From Drosophila pseudoobscura (Eukaryota > Arthropoda > Insecta > Diptera > Drosophilidae): 64,000 bases of DNA. Location: contig NW_022881738.1 of the NCBI RefSeq assembly GCF_009870125.1, positions 186,001 through 250,000 of the forward strand, given 5' to 3'. Shown one piece after another: positions 11,501-24,375 of this stretch; position 1 is the first letter of the stretch, and every line of letters starts with the position of its first letter. The translations under genes and the position numbers were made by a program. The notes under the pieces were generated by a model that ran no database searches, was not told the DNA's origin, and saw nothing but the letters and a program-made list of their open reading frames with translations.

Positions 11501-12534
11501 GCTCACAACGCAGGACACTTTGCCGCTCAAAAAACAATGCACACCGTACAGCAGAGCTATTGGATTCCACATCTGGAAGGAAAAGTAATTCAGATCATAG
11601 GAAACTGTATGAAATGTATAATCTACAACAAAAAGCTTGGCAAAAAAGAGGGATTTCTGCATCAAATTGACAAAGGATCACAGCCGCTGTATACTATACA
11701 CGTGGATCACCTTGGGCCTATGGATGCCACTTCAAAGCAGTACAAGTACATCTTCGCAATGGTTGATAGCTTTAGTAAGTTCGTATGGATGTATCCCACA
11801 AAAACAACAGGAGCAGACGAAGTTCTCAAGAAGTTAAGGGAGTGGTCTGATGTATTTGGTAATCCGGCACGCATAGTAAGCGATCGTGGAGCAGCATTTA
11901 CATCTTCAAGCTTTGAGGAGTTTGTCAAGAAAAAGAACATCGAACACATATGGAGCACCACAGGGGTACCAAGAGGAAACGGACAAATTGAACGCGTAAA
12001 CCGATCTATTCTCAGCATCATTTCCAAATTGTCGTCGGAGGAACCTGGAAGATGGTATAAGTTCGTACCGCGAGTTCAGAGGGCTATTAACAGCGTTGTC
12101 CATTTGAGCTGATGATCGGGTTAAAAATGCGTTGTGGACCGGATAGCGACATACTTCAGCTAATAGAAAAAGAGATGGTTGATAATTTTGAAGACGAGAG
12201 GCAAAAGATGCGACAAGAGGCAAAAGAAAATATTCAGCAGGCCCAGGACAGATACAAGGAACAGTTCGATAAAAAGCGGAAATGCGAATACGGATACAAG
12301 GTCGGAGATCTCGTAGCCATACGTAGAACACAATTTGTAACCGGAAGAAAGATGGCCAGCGAATTCTTAGGGCCATACGAAATAACCAACGTGAAACGAG
12401 GCGGACGCTATAATGTTCGGAAGGCAGCAGACGTCGAAGGACCAAGCAACACGACCACAAGCAATGATAACATGAAACTATGGAGCTTTTATGTAGAAAA
12501 CGAGGACGCATTGTCATCAGGGACTGATGACTAA
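8600..12534 (+). pseudogene. gag-pol: Family 1 gag-pol polyprotein, copy C (22-bp deletion frameshift)
   Basis: The start is ATG 8600 (Met-Glu-Asn-Thr-Ser). The frame is intact through Gag and most of Pol, then closes at TGA 12110-12112 after a 22-bp deletion near 12094; the C-terminal part continues in another frame to TAA at 12532-12534. Numbering from ATG 8600: CCHC knuckles C263-C276 and C282-C295; protease D325 in IDTGAD; reverse transcriptase YMDD at 634-637; RNase H first Asp about 783; integrase HHCC H969, H973, C1003, C1006; catalytic triad D1036, D1095, E1131 with the 35-residue spacing of DDE integrases. The lost stretch is just C-terminal to the integrase core. Copies A and C share the deletion; short AGC repeats flank it in copy B. 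This copy shows the undamaged Gag N-terminus that copy B lacks. Confidence 0.95.
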
Positions 12535-12548
12535 TCAGGATGACCGAG

Positions 12549-12873
12549 TGTAAGAAGGAGTGGGCCAGCTGGCCTATTGAAGGGGCAGCGGGGAGCAGCA
12601 ACAGCAGTAATAACAGCAGCAGAGGAACAGCTGATGAGCAGTAACAGCAGCAGCAACAGCAGTAGCAACAGCAGTAGTAACAGCAGCAGATCAACAGCGG
12701 ACAGAGAAGAAGAGGAACAGAGCGAAGCAGTGAAAAGGAGAGAACAGCAGCATACGGACGCGACTCAAGCAGCAGCAGAAAATCAGCAGAAATAAGCCGT
12801 AACATTAAGAACTTTTGTAAGCACACATACCAGGCCACCGCGATAATAATACGAATAAACAATACTCTAAATA
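12549..12873 (+). repeat. Family 1 3' LTR of copy C, last bases deleted
   Basis: It begins TGTAAGA after the TCAGGATGACCGAG motif and carries the 14-bp insert of the long LTR variant. It stops at CTCTAAATA and runs directly into satellite GCCAGTGCTGG. The last 10-11 LTR bases, the right TACA and one flanking base are missing, a small deletion over the LTR/satellite junction. Confidence 0.9.
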
Positions 12874-13974
12874 GCCAGTGCTGGATAGGGAAGGGTTCTA
12901 TATAAGTGCAGGTGCCATATAAATGCGGAGTTCCACTTTTTTGAGGCTAGAGTGCCGTATTGTTGCTAGTGCCCAAGATGTGCGATCTTGCCACATTTTC
13001 TGGAGCGTGGGTGCTATATAGGTGCGGTGGTTCAGTATACATGCCAGTGCTGGATAGGGAAAGGTTCTATACAAAAGCAGGTGCCATATAGTTGCGGAGT
13101 TCCACTTTTTTGAGGCTAGAGTGCCGTATTGTTGCTAGTGCCCAAAATATTCGATCCTGCCACATTTCCTAGAGCGTGGGTGCTATATGGGTGCGGTGGT
13201 TCAGTATACATGCCAGTGCTGGATTGGGAAGAGTTCTAGTTGTTGCTAGTGCCCAAGATGTGCGATCTTGCTACATTTCCTGAAGCGTGGGTGATATATA
13301 GGTGCGGTGATTCAGTATACATGCCAGTGCTGGATAGGGAATTGTTATATATAAGTGCATGTGCCATATAGTTGCGGAGGTTCCACTTTTTTGAGGCTAG
13401 AGTGCCGTATTGTTGCTAGTGCCCAAGATGTGCGATCTTGCCACACTTTCTGGAGCGTGGGTGCTATATAGGTGCGGTGGTTCAGTATACATGCCAGTGC
13501 TGGATAGGGAGGTGTTCTATATAAGTGCAGGTGCCATATAGTTGCGGAGTTCCACTTTTTTGAGGCTAGAGTGCCGTATTGTTGCTAGTGCCCAAGATGT
13601 GCGATCTTGCCACATTTTCTGGAGCGTGGGTGCTATATAGGTGCGGTGGTTCAGTATACATGCCAGTGCTGGATAGGGAAAGGTTCTATATAAAAGCAGG
13701 TGCCATATAGTTGCGGAGTTCCACTTTTTTGAGGCTAGAGTGCCGTATTGTTGCTAGTGCCCAAGATGTGCGATCTTGCCACATTTCCTGGAGCGTGGGT
13801 GCTATATAGGTGCGGTGGTTCAGTATACATGTCAGTGCTGGATAGTGAAGGGTTATATATAAGTGCAGGTGCCATATAAATGCGGAGTTCCACTTTTTTG
13901 AGGCTAGAGTGCCATATTGTTGCTAGTGCCCAAAATATGCGATCCTGCCACATTTCCTAGAGCGTGGGTGCTAT
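12874..13974 (+). repeat. 169-bp satellite, about six to seven monomers
   Basis: These monomers run from the damaged 3' LTR of copy C to the mdg1/412-like solo LTR. One monomer near 13236 lacks about 60-100 bp: GAAGAGTTCTA is joined to GTTGTTGCTAGTG, whereas a related monomer near 28010 is complete. The last monomers match those before the LTRs at 7638, 25503 and 38525. No gene is seen. Confidence 0.92.
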
Positions 13975-14039
13975 TGTAGTATGTGCATATATTGAGTGTA
14001 CACTGTACCCAATGGTTAACAATAAATGTATCAGCAACA
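13975..14039 (+). repeat. mdg1/412-like solo LTR, left part (split by family 2)
   Basis: This is the first 65 bp of the 380-bp LTR (TGTAGTATG...). It is broken by the family 2 insertion after AACA (14036-14039). The rest resumes at 24376. CTAT (13971-13974) before it and CTAT (24650-24653) after its right part form a 4-bp target-site duplication, so this is a solo LTR with intact ends. Confidence 0.9.
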
Positions 14040-14367
14040 TGTTAGGTTGTTTTAGTATTATAACCCTACATTTGTATTTACCTTGCTGCTAGCTTATAAT
14101 TATTAGTGTTAATCTACAATTGTATTTACTATTAACGTTGTACGAAATATCGTAAGTATCTGAATAAGTATCGATATGAATAATCATCCGATAGTTCTAG
14201 TTCTGCGAACTAGAACTATGCGAGAACTAGATCGGAATAGAACCAGAGATCGGAGCTGGGTTCAATGAGCACTTTTGCGGTATCGACAGGACAGAGTGGT
14301 TGGAAAATAATTAAGTAAAATAAAATCATAAAAAGTACGAAACATCCGTGGACTTTCTGCGCCAATA
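14040..14367 (+). repeat. Family 2 LTR 1 (328 bp)
   Basis: It begins TGTTAGG and ends GCCAATA, with AACA on the left (14036-14039) matching AACA after LTR 3 (24376-24379). It contains a perfect palindrome-like stretch around AGTTCTAGTTCTGCGAACT (about 14195-14220). Just after the LTR, TCAGAAGTGGGATC (about 14371-14384) matches part of a tRNA-Leu type primer site, offset a few bases, as I recall for mdg3-clade elements. Confidence 0.9.
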
Positions 14368-14463
14368 ACTTCAGAAGTGGGATCGTAGCCCTTTAAAGAA
14401 TCTGCCTACATAAGTATTTGTTTACTGGCATCCCCGACAACGAGTATTTTCCACATTTTATAA

Positions 14464-17400
14464 ATGGCTGAGGAAACCATGGCAAACATTGACAAAGAAA
14501 AATTGTAGAGTGGTTGCTGGAGAAGGAGATCATTTTTCCAGCCAGCGCAACACTAAGGCAACTTCGCAAGCTTGCCATAAGTGGTGGAATGGACGAAGTT
14601 TCTGAAAGTCTGGTGAATAAATCGGATATTGAATCGGAGGAGAAAGTGTCTGAAAATGAGCAGATCGACGATATGAAAGAAGAAGAATTACTTGACGCCG
14701 CAATAAGGGTTGCTGAGAAAAAGAAGAAACTGGCTGCCTTAATGGTAATGGACAACCATGTGACCGATGACATCCGAATGGTCAAGCAACTGATTGCCCC
14801 TTTTTCTGCCAGTGAAAATGATGAAGCCTCTGAATGGGTCTTGAATTTTGAACGGATTTGCGGAGACGTGAACGAAAGCAGCAATTTTAAGCTTCGTTGT
14901 GTGCGCATGTTGATGAAGGCGGGAACAGAGGCGGACTTGTTCATGCGTGTCGACAAATCAAAGACTTACGACGAGTTCAAAGGAAACTTCCTAAAAACTT
15001 TTGGCCGTAGCAATTCAACTGCCGACGTGGTACTCCTGTTGAAGGAAACCTTTTTCAACCCGGAGAAAAACTCCGTAATGGGATATATTCTTCGCATGGA
15101 AGAAATTGCTATGCGTGCCGACATCGAAGAGAAATTGACAGTGCAGTTCATCATTGATGGTTTTCGTGATCGATCTTCCAGTATCGCCTTATTGTATTCA
15201 GCGTCGACCATCGGAAAACTTAAGGAGCTAGCTCGACAATACGAGGCTTTGAGGAAGAGTACCCAGACGAATTTTAGGCGCACTGGGATGACCGCTTCCG
15301 GAAATGACCGGAGCCAGGTGCGCTGCTATAATTGTTCAGCACATGGCCATTATGCTTCATCGTGTCCCGCACCTAAGCGGGAGAAGGGATCGTGTTTCCA
15401 GTGTGGATCCATGCAGCACCAGGTGAAGGATTGCCAACAGAAGCCTATGTCAGCCCAGCGATCCGTGGATACAGCCAGCAACCCGCCGATGGACGACAGA
15501 GAGGAGAACAATATTTTTGTTCCTATTGTTAATCAGGTAGGGGTATATTTTTACACTGATATAAAACGCAGGTATCAAATTAAATTTCTTTCTGGTATGT
15601 TGGACACCGGTAGCGCTATTAATTTGATGCAGCGCTCGGCGATACCTTATGAAAATTTTGATGGTGTACTAAGACCGACAGAGTATTTTGGAGTTAACGG
15701 TTCGAGAATAAGCATTTTTGGAAAAATAATTGTCAATTTAGTTTTTCATAACATTGAAAAAGAACTTATATTTTTCGTTGTACCAAACAACTATATTTCG
15801 TATAATATCCTTCTGGGGCGCAGTTTCCTTGAAAATTATGGAATAAAATTAATTTTTGAAAATGAAATTGAAAATAGAGTATTAGTGAACAGTGACTTAG
15901 ATGAAAATAGAGTATTTGTGAACAGTGACTTAGATGAAAATAGAGTATTAGTGAACATTGAGAGTGACCAAATTGAAAATGTAGTATTGACAAATAGAGA
16001 CAGTGAGATGATGTTATCAGATATCAATAATAATGGATTATTGAAGGATGAAAATTATGAGAATAAGATTAGTGTCCAATTGAATTGTAATAACATTGAC
16101 CTTTTATTGAAAGATAACGAGCAAAAGCATATGGCAAGTGAATCATTAGAAAGAACCAACTTAGATATACCGTATATATATAGTATTGAAATAACAAAAG
16201 AAGAGGACAACTATAATATCGACCCAAAGCGAACTGATAAAGAACGTAGTAAATTCATGGAATTGATAAAACTTAACTATTCAGACTTAACTAACATTCC
16301 AGCAATTCAACATAACTACGAAATGAATCTCAAACTTAAATCAGAAGAACCTGTACGCACTGTTCCGAGAAGACTTTCATATCAGGAGAAGAAAGAAGTA
16401 GATACCCAAATAGATGAACTATTGAAAAAAGGCTTCATAAGAGAAAGTAAATCGCCTTACAGCTCTGCAATAGTATTAGTTAAGAAAAAATCAGGGGAAA
16501 AAAGAATGTGTGTAGATTACAAACAGCTTAATAAGATTTGCATTCGTGATGGATATCCATTGCCACTAATAGACGACTGCTTAGAGAGATTAGAAGGGAA
16601 CACAATTTTTACACTTTTAGATTTGAAACACAGTTATCACCAAGTAAAAGTAGCAGAAAGTTCGGTGCAGTATACAGCATTTGTCATACCTAGCGGACAA
16701 TATGAATACACAAGAATGCCTTTTGGGCTTATGAATGCACCAGCAGTATTTATGAGATTTATTAATTTCATTTTACAACCATTAATTCGCGAAGGTAATG
16801 TAGTAGTTTATATGGACGATATCGCTATAGGTTCCAAGTCGTTGAACGAACATCTTATAACAGTAGGTAGAGTTTTAAGAATTCTCGCAGAATATCGACT
16901 AGAAATTAAGGTTAGTAAATGTCAATTTGGTTATGAAAGTATTGAGTTCTTGGGATATACCCTTTCTGGTAGGGGAATAAGCCCAAACTGTGAACACACA
17001 GCAACCATTAAGCATCTGCCATTGCCAAAAGATCGCCATGAAATGCAAAAGGTTTTGGGATTATTCTCTTATTTTAGGCGTTTCATCCCTGCTTACTCAA
17101 GAATAGCAAAACCATTACAAGAACTTACAAAACCTGGAACTAAGTTTGAGCTTCAAGACAAATGCATACAAATTTTTGAATATCTTCGAGAAAAACTGAT
17201 TTCGTCACCAGTATTAGCTCTGTATAATCCAAATCGAGAAACAGAATTGCATTGTGATGCAAGTAGTGAAGGTTTTGGTGGAATTTTGTTGCAGAAACAA
17301 GATGACAATAAGTTTCACCCAACAGCATATTTTTCACAGAGAGCGACAAAACTAGAGGCAAGATACGAAAGTTTCAAGCTGGAAACGTTAGCTGTGATCT

Positions 17401-18956
17401 ATTCATTGAGGAAATTTCGAATTTATTTAGAAGGGATTCCGTTTAGAATTATAACAGATTGTAACTCAGTAGTTTTATGTTAAGGAAAGGGACGTCTTCA
17501 TTCAAATATCGCCAGATGGGCCATAGAGCTAGCAAATTATAATTACACTTTAAAACATCGTAGTGGAATATATATGTCCCATGTGGACACCTTAAGTAGA
17601 TATCCTTCAGCGCTTAATCAAGATTTTGAATATGAACCAATAGTGACAATTCATGAAAGTGATAACAAAGACCGAATAGTTTCCGTGATTGAGTGCGACG
17701 ACATTAATCTTCAGCTTCAGATAACACAAAACAGGGACAACCATATAGGAAAATTAAAAGAACAATTGGAGCATGGACCTGTTAAGAAATTTTCATTGAG
17801 CGACGGAATTGTTTATAAAATAGGTGAGAACGACGTTGAGCTGTTTTATGTCCCAGCTGAAATGGAAACGCAAATAATCAGAAGAGTTCACGAAAACTTA
17901 TGTCACTTAGGAACTGAGAAATGTATGAAAGAAATCTTAAGACATTATTGGTTCCCGAATATGAGATCTAAAATCGATTTGTTTATAGGAAATTGTTTAA
18001 ATTGTATCATGTTTTCAGTCCCCACACATGCGAACAATCGAACACTTCACAATATTCCTAAGCGACCAATCCCATTCGACACCTTACAGGTAGACCATTT
18101 TGGACCACTTCCCGCTGTTATATCAAAGAAGAAGCATGTATTAGTTATCATTGACGCCTTTACGAAATTTGTAAAATTGTTTTCTGTAAATATGACAAGC
18201 ACTAAAGAAGTCAACACATGTTTTTCAAAGTATTTTCAATTTTATAGTCGTCCACGTAGAATTATTAGCGATAGAGGAACGTGTTTTACATCATTAGAAT
18301 TTAGTAAATTTTTGTTAGAAAATAATATAGAACACGTGAAAGTGGCAACTGCTTCACCCCAAGCGAATGGTCAGGTAGAACGGGTTAACAGAACTATGAA
18401 AGCTATGCTCGCCAAAATAACTGAGCCAATAAATCACGAAGATTGGAGCAAACTTTTAATAAAGGCTGAATATGCAATTAATAACTCAGTCCATTCGACC
18501 ACGAAAGAATTGCCTTCAGTGTTGTTATTCGGAGTCCAACAGAGGGGTTGTAATATTGACGCGTTAACAGAATACTTAGATGATAAACAAGACCGAACTC
18601 AAAGCGATTTAGAATCAGTACGTAAGAAATTTTTGGATAAAATCGAGCATTGTCAGCAGAAGAGTGAAGAGTATTTTGAAAGGAATCACAAAAATCATAT
18701 TGAGTTCTTGAAAGGCGATTTCGTTGTAATGAGAAACATTGACACCACAATAGGTACAAATAAAAAATTTGTTCCGAAGTACAGGGGTCCGTACATCATC
18801 AAGAAGGTATTGCCGAACGACAGATATGTGTTAAATGACATTGAAAACTGCCAAATAAGCCAAATCCCGTATGAGGGCATTATAGAGGCATGCCGATTAA
18901 GGAAATGGGCAGATTGGCGTAATCAGTGTGAAAGTGACTCCTACTTAAATAGTTAA
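14464..18956 (+). pseudogene. gag-pol: Family 2 gag-pol, dimer unit 1 (frameshift and stop)
   Basis: This is the first copy of a single-ORF Ty3/gypsy polyprotein. An ATG at 14464 opens a 14-codon frame that closes at TAG 14506-14508; the long frame, one base out of phase, is open from about 14511. Either the family has lost one base in an A-run, or translation starts further in (an in-frame ATG lies at about 14589). The long frame ends early at TAA 17481-17483, in RNase H, where unit 2 reads TTA; this is the only difference I noticed between the units. The remaining integrase frame runs to 18954-18956. Domains are as in unit 2: two CCHC knuckles, protease LDTGSA, YMDD, RNase H, HHCC and DDE. 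This unit cannot make integrase. Confidence 0.94.
15872..15970 (+). repeat. 33-bp in-frame tandem repeat in family 2 polyprotein (unit 1)
   Basis: Three copies of a 33-bp unit code for ENRVLVNSDLD-like repeats (ENRVLVNSDLD, ENRVFVNSDLD, ENRVLVNIESD), located between protease and reverse transcriptase in an Asn/Asp-rich linker. The same array is in unit 2 at 20876-20974. Confidence 0.88.
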
Positions 18957-19043
18957 CAAAATATATATATACACATATAATTAAAATTACTCTTAATTAC
19001 ATATTTACGATCGAGGGCGATCTAATTGTCAGGATGGCCGAGC

Positions 19044-19371
19044 TGTTAGGTTGTTTTAGTATTATAACCCTACATTTGTATTTACCTTGCTGCTAGCTTA
19101 TAATTATTAGTGTTAATCTACAATTGTATTTACTATTAACGTTGTACGAAATATCGTAAGTATCTGAATAAGTATCGATATGAATAATCATCCGATAGTT
19201 CTAGTTCTGCGAACTAGAACTATGCGAGAACTAGATCGGAATAGAACCAGAGATCGGAGCTGGGTTCAATGAGCACTTTTGCGGTATCGACAGGACAGAG
19301 TGGTTGGAAAATAATTAAGTAAAATAAAATCATAAAAAGTACGAAACATCCGTGGACTTTCTGCGCCAATA
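19044..19371 (+). repeat. Family 2 LTR 2 (328 bp, shared by both units)
   Basis: This is the middle LTR of the dimer, exactly 5004 bp after LTR 1. It is preceded by TCAGGATGGCCGAGC and acts as the 3' LTR of unit 1 and the 5' LTR of unit 2. No target-site duplicate flanks it, which is what a dimer with a shared LTR predicts. Confidence 0.93.
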
Positions 19372-19467
19372 ACTTCAGAAGTGGGATCGTAGCCCTTTAA
19401 AGAATCTGCCTACATAAGTATTTGTTTACTGGCATCCCCGACAACGAGTATTTTCCACATTTTATAA

Positions 19468-22400
19468 ATGGCTGAGGAAACCATGGCAAACATTGACAAA
19501 GAAAAATTGTAGAGTGGTTGCTGGAGAAGGAGATCATTTTTCCAGCCAGCGCAACACTAAGGCAACTTCGCAAGCTTGCCATAAGTGGTGGAATGGACGA
19601 AGTTTCTGAAAGTCTGGTGAATAAATCGGATATTGAATCGGAGGAGAAAGTGTCTGAAAATGAGCAGATCGACGATATGAAAGAAGAAGAATTACTTGAC
19701 GCCGCAATAAGGGTTGCTGAGAAAAAGAAGAAACTGGCTGCCTTAATGGTAATGGACAACCATGTGACCGATGACATCCGAATGGTCAAGCAACTGATTG
19801 CCCCTTTTTCTGCCAGTGAAAATGATGAAGCCTCTGAATGGGTCTTGAATTTTGAACGGATTTGCGGAGACGTGAACGAAAGCAGCAATTTTAAGCTTCG
19901 TTGTGTGCGCATGTTGATGAAGGCGGGAACAGAGGCGGACTTGTTCATGCGTGTCGACAAATCAAAGACTTACGACGAGTTCAAAGGAAACTTCCTAAAA
20001 ACTTTTGGCCGTAGCAATTCAACTGCCGACGTGGTACTCCTGTTGAAGGAAACCTTTTTCAACCCGGAGAAAAACTCCGTAATGGGATATATTCTTCGCA
20101 TGGAAGAAATTGCTATGCGTGCCGACATCGAAGAGAAATTGACAGTGCAGTTCATCATTGATGGTTTTCGTGATCGATCTTCCAGTATCGCCTTATTGTA
20201 TTCAGCGTCGACCATCGGAAAACTTAAGGAGCTAGCTCGACAATACGAGGCTTTGAGGAAGAGTACCCAGACGAATTTTAGGCGCACTGGGATGACCGCT
20301 TCCGGAAATGACCGGAGCCAGGTGCGCTGCTATAATTGTTCAGCACATGGCCATTATGCTTCATCGTGTCCCGCACCTAAGCGGGAGAAGGGATCGTGTT
20401 TCCAGTGTGGATCCATGCAGCACCAGGTGAAGGATTGCCAACAGAAGCCTATGTCAGCCCAGCGATCCGTGGATACAGCCAGCAACCCGCCGATGGACGA
20501 CAGAGAGGAGAACAATATTTTTGTTCCTATTGTTAATCAGGTAGGGGTATATTTTTACACTGATATAAAACGCAGGTATCAAATTAAATTTCTTTCTGGT
20601 ATGTTGGACACCGGTAGCGCTATTAATTTGATGCAGCGCTCGGCGATACCTTATGAAAATTTTGATGGTGTACTAAGACCGACAGAGTATTTTGGAGTTA
20701 ACGGTTCGAGAATAAGCATTTTTGGAAAAATAATTGTCAATTTAGTTTTTCATAACATTGAAAAAGAACTTATATTTTTCGTTGTACCAAACAACTATAT
20801 TTCGTATAATATCCTTCTGGGGCGCAGTTTCCTTGAAAATTATGGAATAAAATTAATTTTTGAAAATGAAATTGAAAATAGAGTATTAGTGAACAGTGAC
20901 TTAGATGAAAATAGAGTATTTGTGAACAGTGACTTAGATGAAAATAGAGTATTAGTGAACATTGAGAGTGACCAAATTGAAAATGTAGTATTGACAAATA
21001 GAGACAGTGAGATGATGTTATCAGATATCAATAATAATGGATTATTGAAGGATGAAAATTATGAGAATAAGATTAGTGTCCAATTGAATTGTAATAACAT
21101 TGACCTTTTATTGAAAGATAACGAGCAAAAGCATATGGCAAGTGAATCATTAGAAAGAACCAACTTAGATATACCGTATATATATAGTATTGAAATAACA
21201 AAAGAAGAGGACAACTATAATATCGACCCAAAGCGAACTGATAAAGAACGTAGTAAATTCATGGAATTGATAAAACTTAACTATTCAGACTTAACTAACA
21301 TTCCAGCAATTCAACATAACTACGAAATGAATCTCAAACTTAAATCAGAAGAACCTGTACGCACTGTTCCGAGAAGACTTTCATATCAGGAGAAGAAAGA
21401 AGTAGATACCCAAATAGATGAACTATTGAAAAAAGGCTTCATAAGAGAAAGTAAATCGCCTTACAGCTCTGCAATAGTATTAGTTAAGAAAAAATCAGGG
21501 GAAAAAAGAATGTGTGTAGATTACAAACAGCTTAATAAGATTTGCATTCGTGATGGATATCCATTGCCACTAATAGACGACTGCTTAGAGAGATTAGAAG
21601 GGAACACAATTTTTACACTTTTAGATTTGAAACACAGTTATCACCAAGTAAAAGTAGCAGAAAGTTCGGTGCAGTATACAGCATTTGTCATACCTAGCGG
21701 ACAATATGAATACACAAGAATGCCTTTTGGGCTTATGAATGCACCAGCAGTATTTATGAGATTTATTAATTTCATTTTACAACCATTAATTCGCGAAGGT
21801 AATGTAGTAGTTTATATGGACGATATCGCTATAGGTTCCAAGTCGTTGAACGAACATCTTATAACAGTAGGTAGAGTTTTAAGAATTCTCGCAGAATATC
21901 GACTAGAAATTAAGGTTAGTAAATGTCAATTTGGTTATGAAAGTATTGAGTTCTTGGGATATACCCTTTCTGGTAGGGGAATAAGCCCAAACTGTGAACA
22001 CACAGCAACCATTAAGCATCTGCCATTGCCAAAAGATCGCCATGAAATGCAAAAGGTTTTGGGATTATTCTCTTATTTTAGGCGTTTCATCCCTGCTTAC
22101 TCAAGAATAGCAAAACCATTACAAGAACTTACAAAACCTGGAACTAAGTTTGAGCTTCAAGACAAATGCATACAAATTTTTGAATATCTTCGAGAAAAAC
22201 TGATTTCGTCACCAGTATTAGCTCTGTATAATCCAAATCGAGAAACAGAATTGCATTGTGATGCAAGTAGTGAAGGTTTTGGTGGAATTTTGTTGCAGAA
22301 ACAAGATGACAATAAGTTTCACCCAACAGCATATTTTTCACAGAGAGCGACAAAACTAGAGGCAAGATACGAAAGTTTCAAGCTGGAAACGTTAGCTGTG

Positions 22401-23960
22401 ATCTATTCATTGAGGAAATTTCGAATTTATTTAGAAGGGATTCCGTTTAGAATTATAACAGATTGTAACTCAGTAGTTTTATGTTTAGGAAAGGGACGTC
22501 TTCATTCAAATATCGCCAGATGGGCCATAGAGCTAGCAAATTATAATTACACTTTAAAACATCGTAGTGGAATATATATGTCCCATGTGGACACCTTAAG
22601 TAGATATCCTTCAGCGCTTAATCAAGATTTTGAATATGAACCAATAGTGACAATTCATGAAAGTGATAACAAAGACCGAATAGTTTCCGTGATTGAGTGC
22701 GACGACATTAATCTTCAGCTTCAGATAACACAAAACAGGGACAACCATATAGGAAAATTAAAAGAACAATTGGAGCATGGACCTGTTAAGAAATTTTCAT
22801 TGAGCGACGGAATTGTTTATAAAATAGGTGAGAACGACGTTGAGCTGTTTTATGTCCCAGCTGAAATGGAAACGCAAATAATCAGAAGAGTTCACGAAAA
22901 CTTATGTCACTTAGGAACTGAGAAATGTATGAAAGAAATCTTAAGACATTATTGGTTCCCGAATATGAGATCTAAAATCGATTTGTTTATAGGAAATTGT
23001 TTAAATTGTATCATGTTTTCAGTCCCCACACATGCGAACAATCGAACACTTCACAATATTCCTAAGCGACCAATCCCATTCGACACCTTACAGGTAGACC
23101 ATTTTGGACCACTTCCCGCTGTTATATCAAAGAAGAAGCATGTATTAGTTATCATTGACGCCTTTACGAAATTTGTAAAATTGTTTTCTGTAAATATGAC
23201 AAGCACTAAAGAAGTCAACACATGTTTTTCAAAGTATTTTCAATTTTATAGTCGTCCACGTAGAATTATTAGCGATAGAGGAACGTGTTTTACATCATTA
23301 GAATTTAGTAAATTTTTGTTAGAAAATAATATAGAACACGTGAAAGTGGCAACTGCTTCACCCCAAGCGAATGGTCAGGTAGAACGGGTTAACAGAACTA
23401 TGAAAGCTATGCTCGCCAAAATAACTGAGCCAATAAATCACGAAGATTGGAGCAAACTTTTAATAAAGGCTGAATATGCAATTAATAACTCAGTCCATTC
23501 GACCACGAAAGAATTGCCTTCAGTGTTGTTATTCGGAGTCCAACAGAGGGGTTGTAATATTGACGCGTTAACAGAATACTTAGATGATAAACAAGACCGA
23601 ACTCAAAGCGATTTAGAATCAGTACGTAAGAAATTTTTGGATAAAATCGAGCATTGTCAGCAGAAGAGTGAAGAGTATTTTGAAAGGAATCACAAAAATC
23701 ATATTGAGTTCTTGAAAGGCGATTTCGTTGTAATGAGAAACATTGACACCACAATAGGTACAAATAAAAAATTTGTTCCGAAGTACAGGGGTCCGTACAT
23801 CATCAAGAAGGTATTGCCGAACGACAGATATGTGTTAAATGACATTGAAAACTGCCAAATAAGCCAAATCCCGTATGAGGGCATTATAGAGGCATGCCGA
23901 TTAAGGAAATGGGCAGATTGGCGTAATCAGTGTGAAAGTGACTCCTACTTAAATAGTTAA
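19468..23960 (+). pseudogene. gag-pol: Family 2 gag-pol, dimer unit 2 (long frame open, early frameshift)
   Basis: As in unit 1, the upstream ATG (19468) runs into TAG after 14 codons; the long frame is open from about 19515 to TAA 23958-23960, about 1480 codons. In the long frame: acidic/coiled N-terminus; Gag capsid (about residues 100-250); CCHC knuckles CYNCSAHGHYASSC and CFQCGSMQHQVKDC (about 271-310); protease LDTGSA (about 363); Asn-rich linker with a 3 x 11-residue repeat; reverse transcriptase YMDDI (about 766-770); RNase H HCDASSEG (about 911); integrase HHCC (about 1125-1165) and DDE motifs QVDHFG, SDRGTCF, NGQVERV; GPY end YRGPYII. All catalytic motifs I looked for are present. 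Whether the shared early break disables it depends on where translation truly starts; the ATG of ISGGMDEV is the first in-frame candidate. Confidence 0.94.
20876..20974 (+). repeat. 33-bp in-frame tandem repeat in family 2 polyprotein (unit 2)
   Basis: This is identical in layout to the array in unit 1: three 33-bp copies give three ENRV-type 11-mers in the protease-reverse transcriptase linker. The array keeps the reading frame. Confidence 0.88.
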
Positions 23961-24047
23961 CAAAATATATATATACACATATAATTAAAATTACTCTTAA
24001 TTACATATTTACGATCGAGGGCGATCTAATTGTCAGGATGGCCGAGC

Positions 24048-24375
24048 TGTTAGGTTGTTTTAGTATTATAACCCTACATTTGTATTTACCTTGCTGCTAG
24101 CTTATAATTATTAGTGTTAATCTACAATTGTATTTACTATTAACGTTGTACGAAATATCGTAAGTATCTGAATAAGTATCGATATGAATAATCATCCGAT
24201 AGTTCTAGTTCTGCGAACTAGAACTATGCGAGAACTAGATCGGAATAGAACCAGAGATCGGAGCTGGGTTCAATGAGCACTTTTGCGGTATCGACAGGAC
24301 AGAGTGGTTGGAAAATAATTAAGTAAAATAAAATCATAAAAAGTACGAAACATCCGTGGACTTTCTGCGCCAATA
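24048..24375 (+). repeat. Family 2 LTR 3 (328 bp)
   Basis: This is the terminal LTR of the dimer, 5004 bp after LTR 2, ending GCCAATA. AACA (24376-24379) follows and matches the left AACA. The interrupted mdg1/412-like LTR continues directly after it. Confidence 0.93.
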
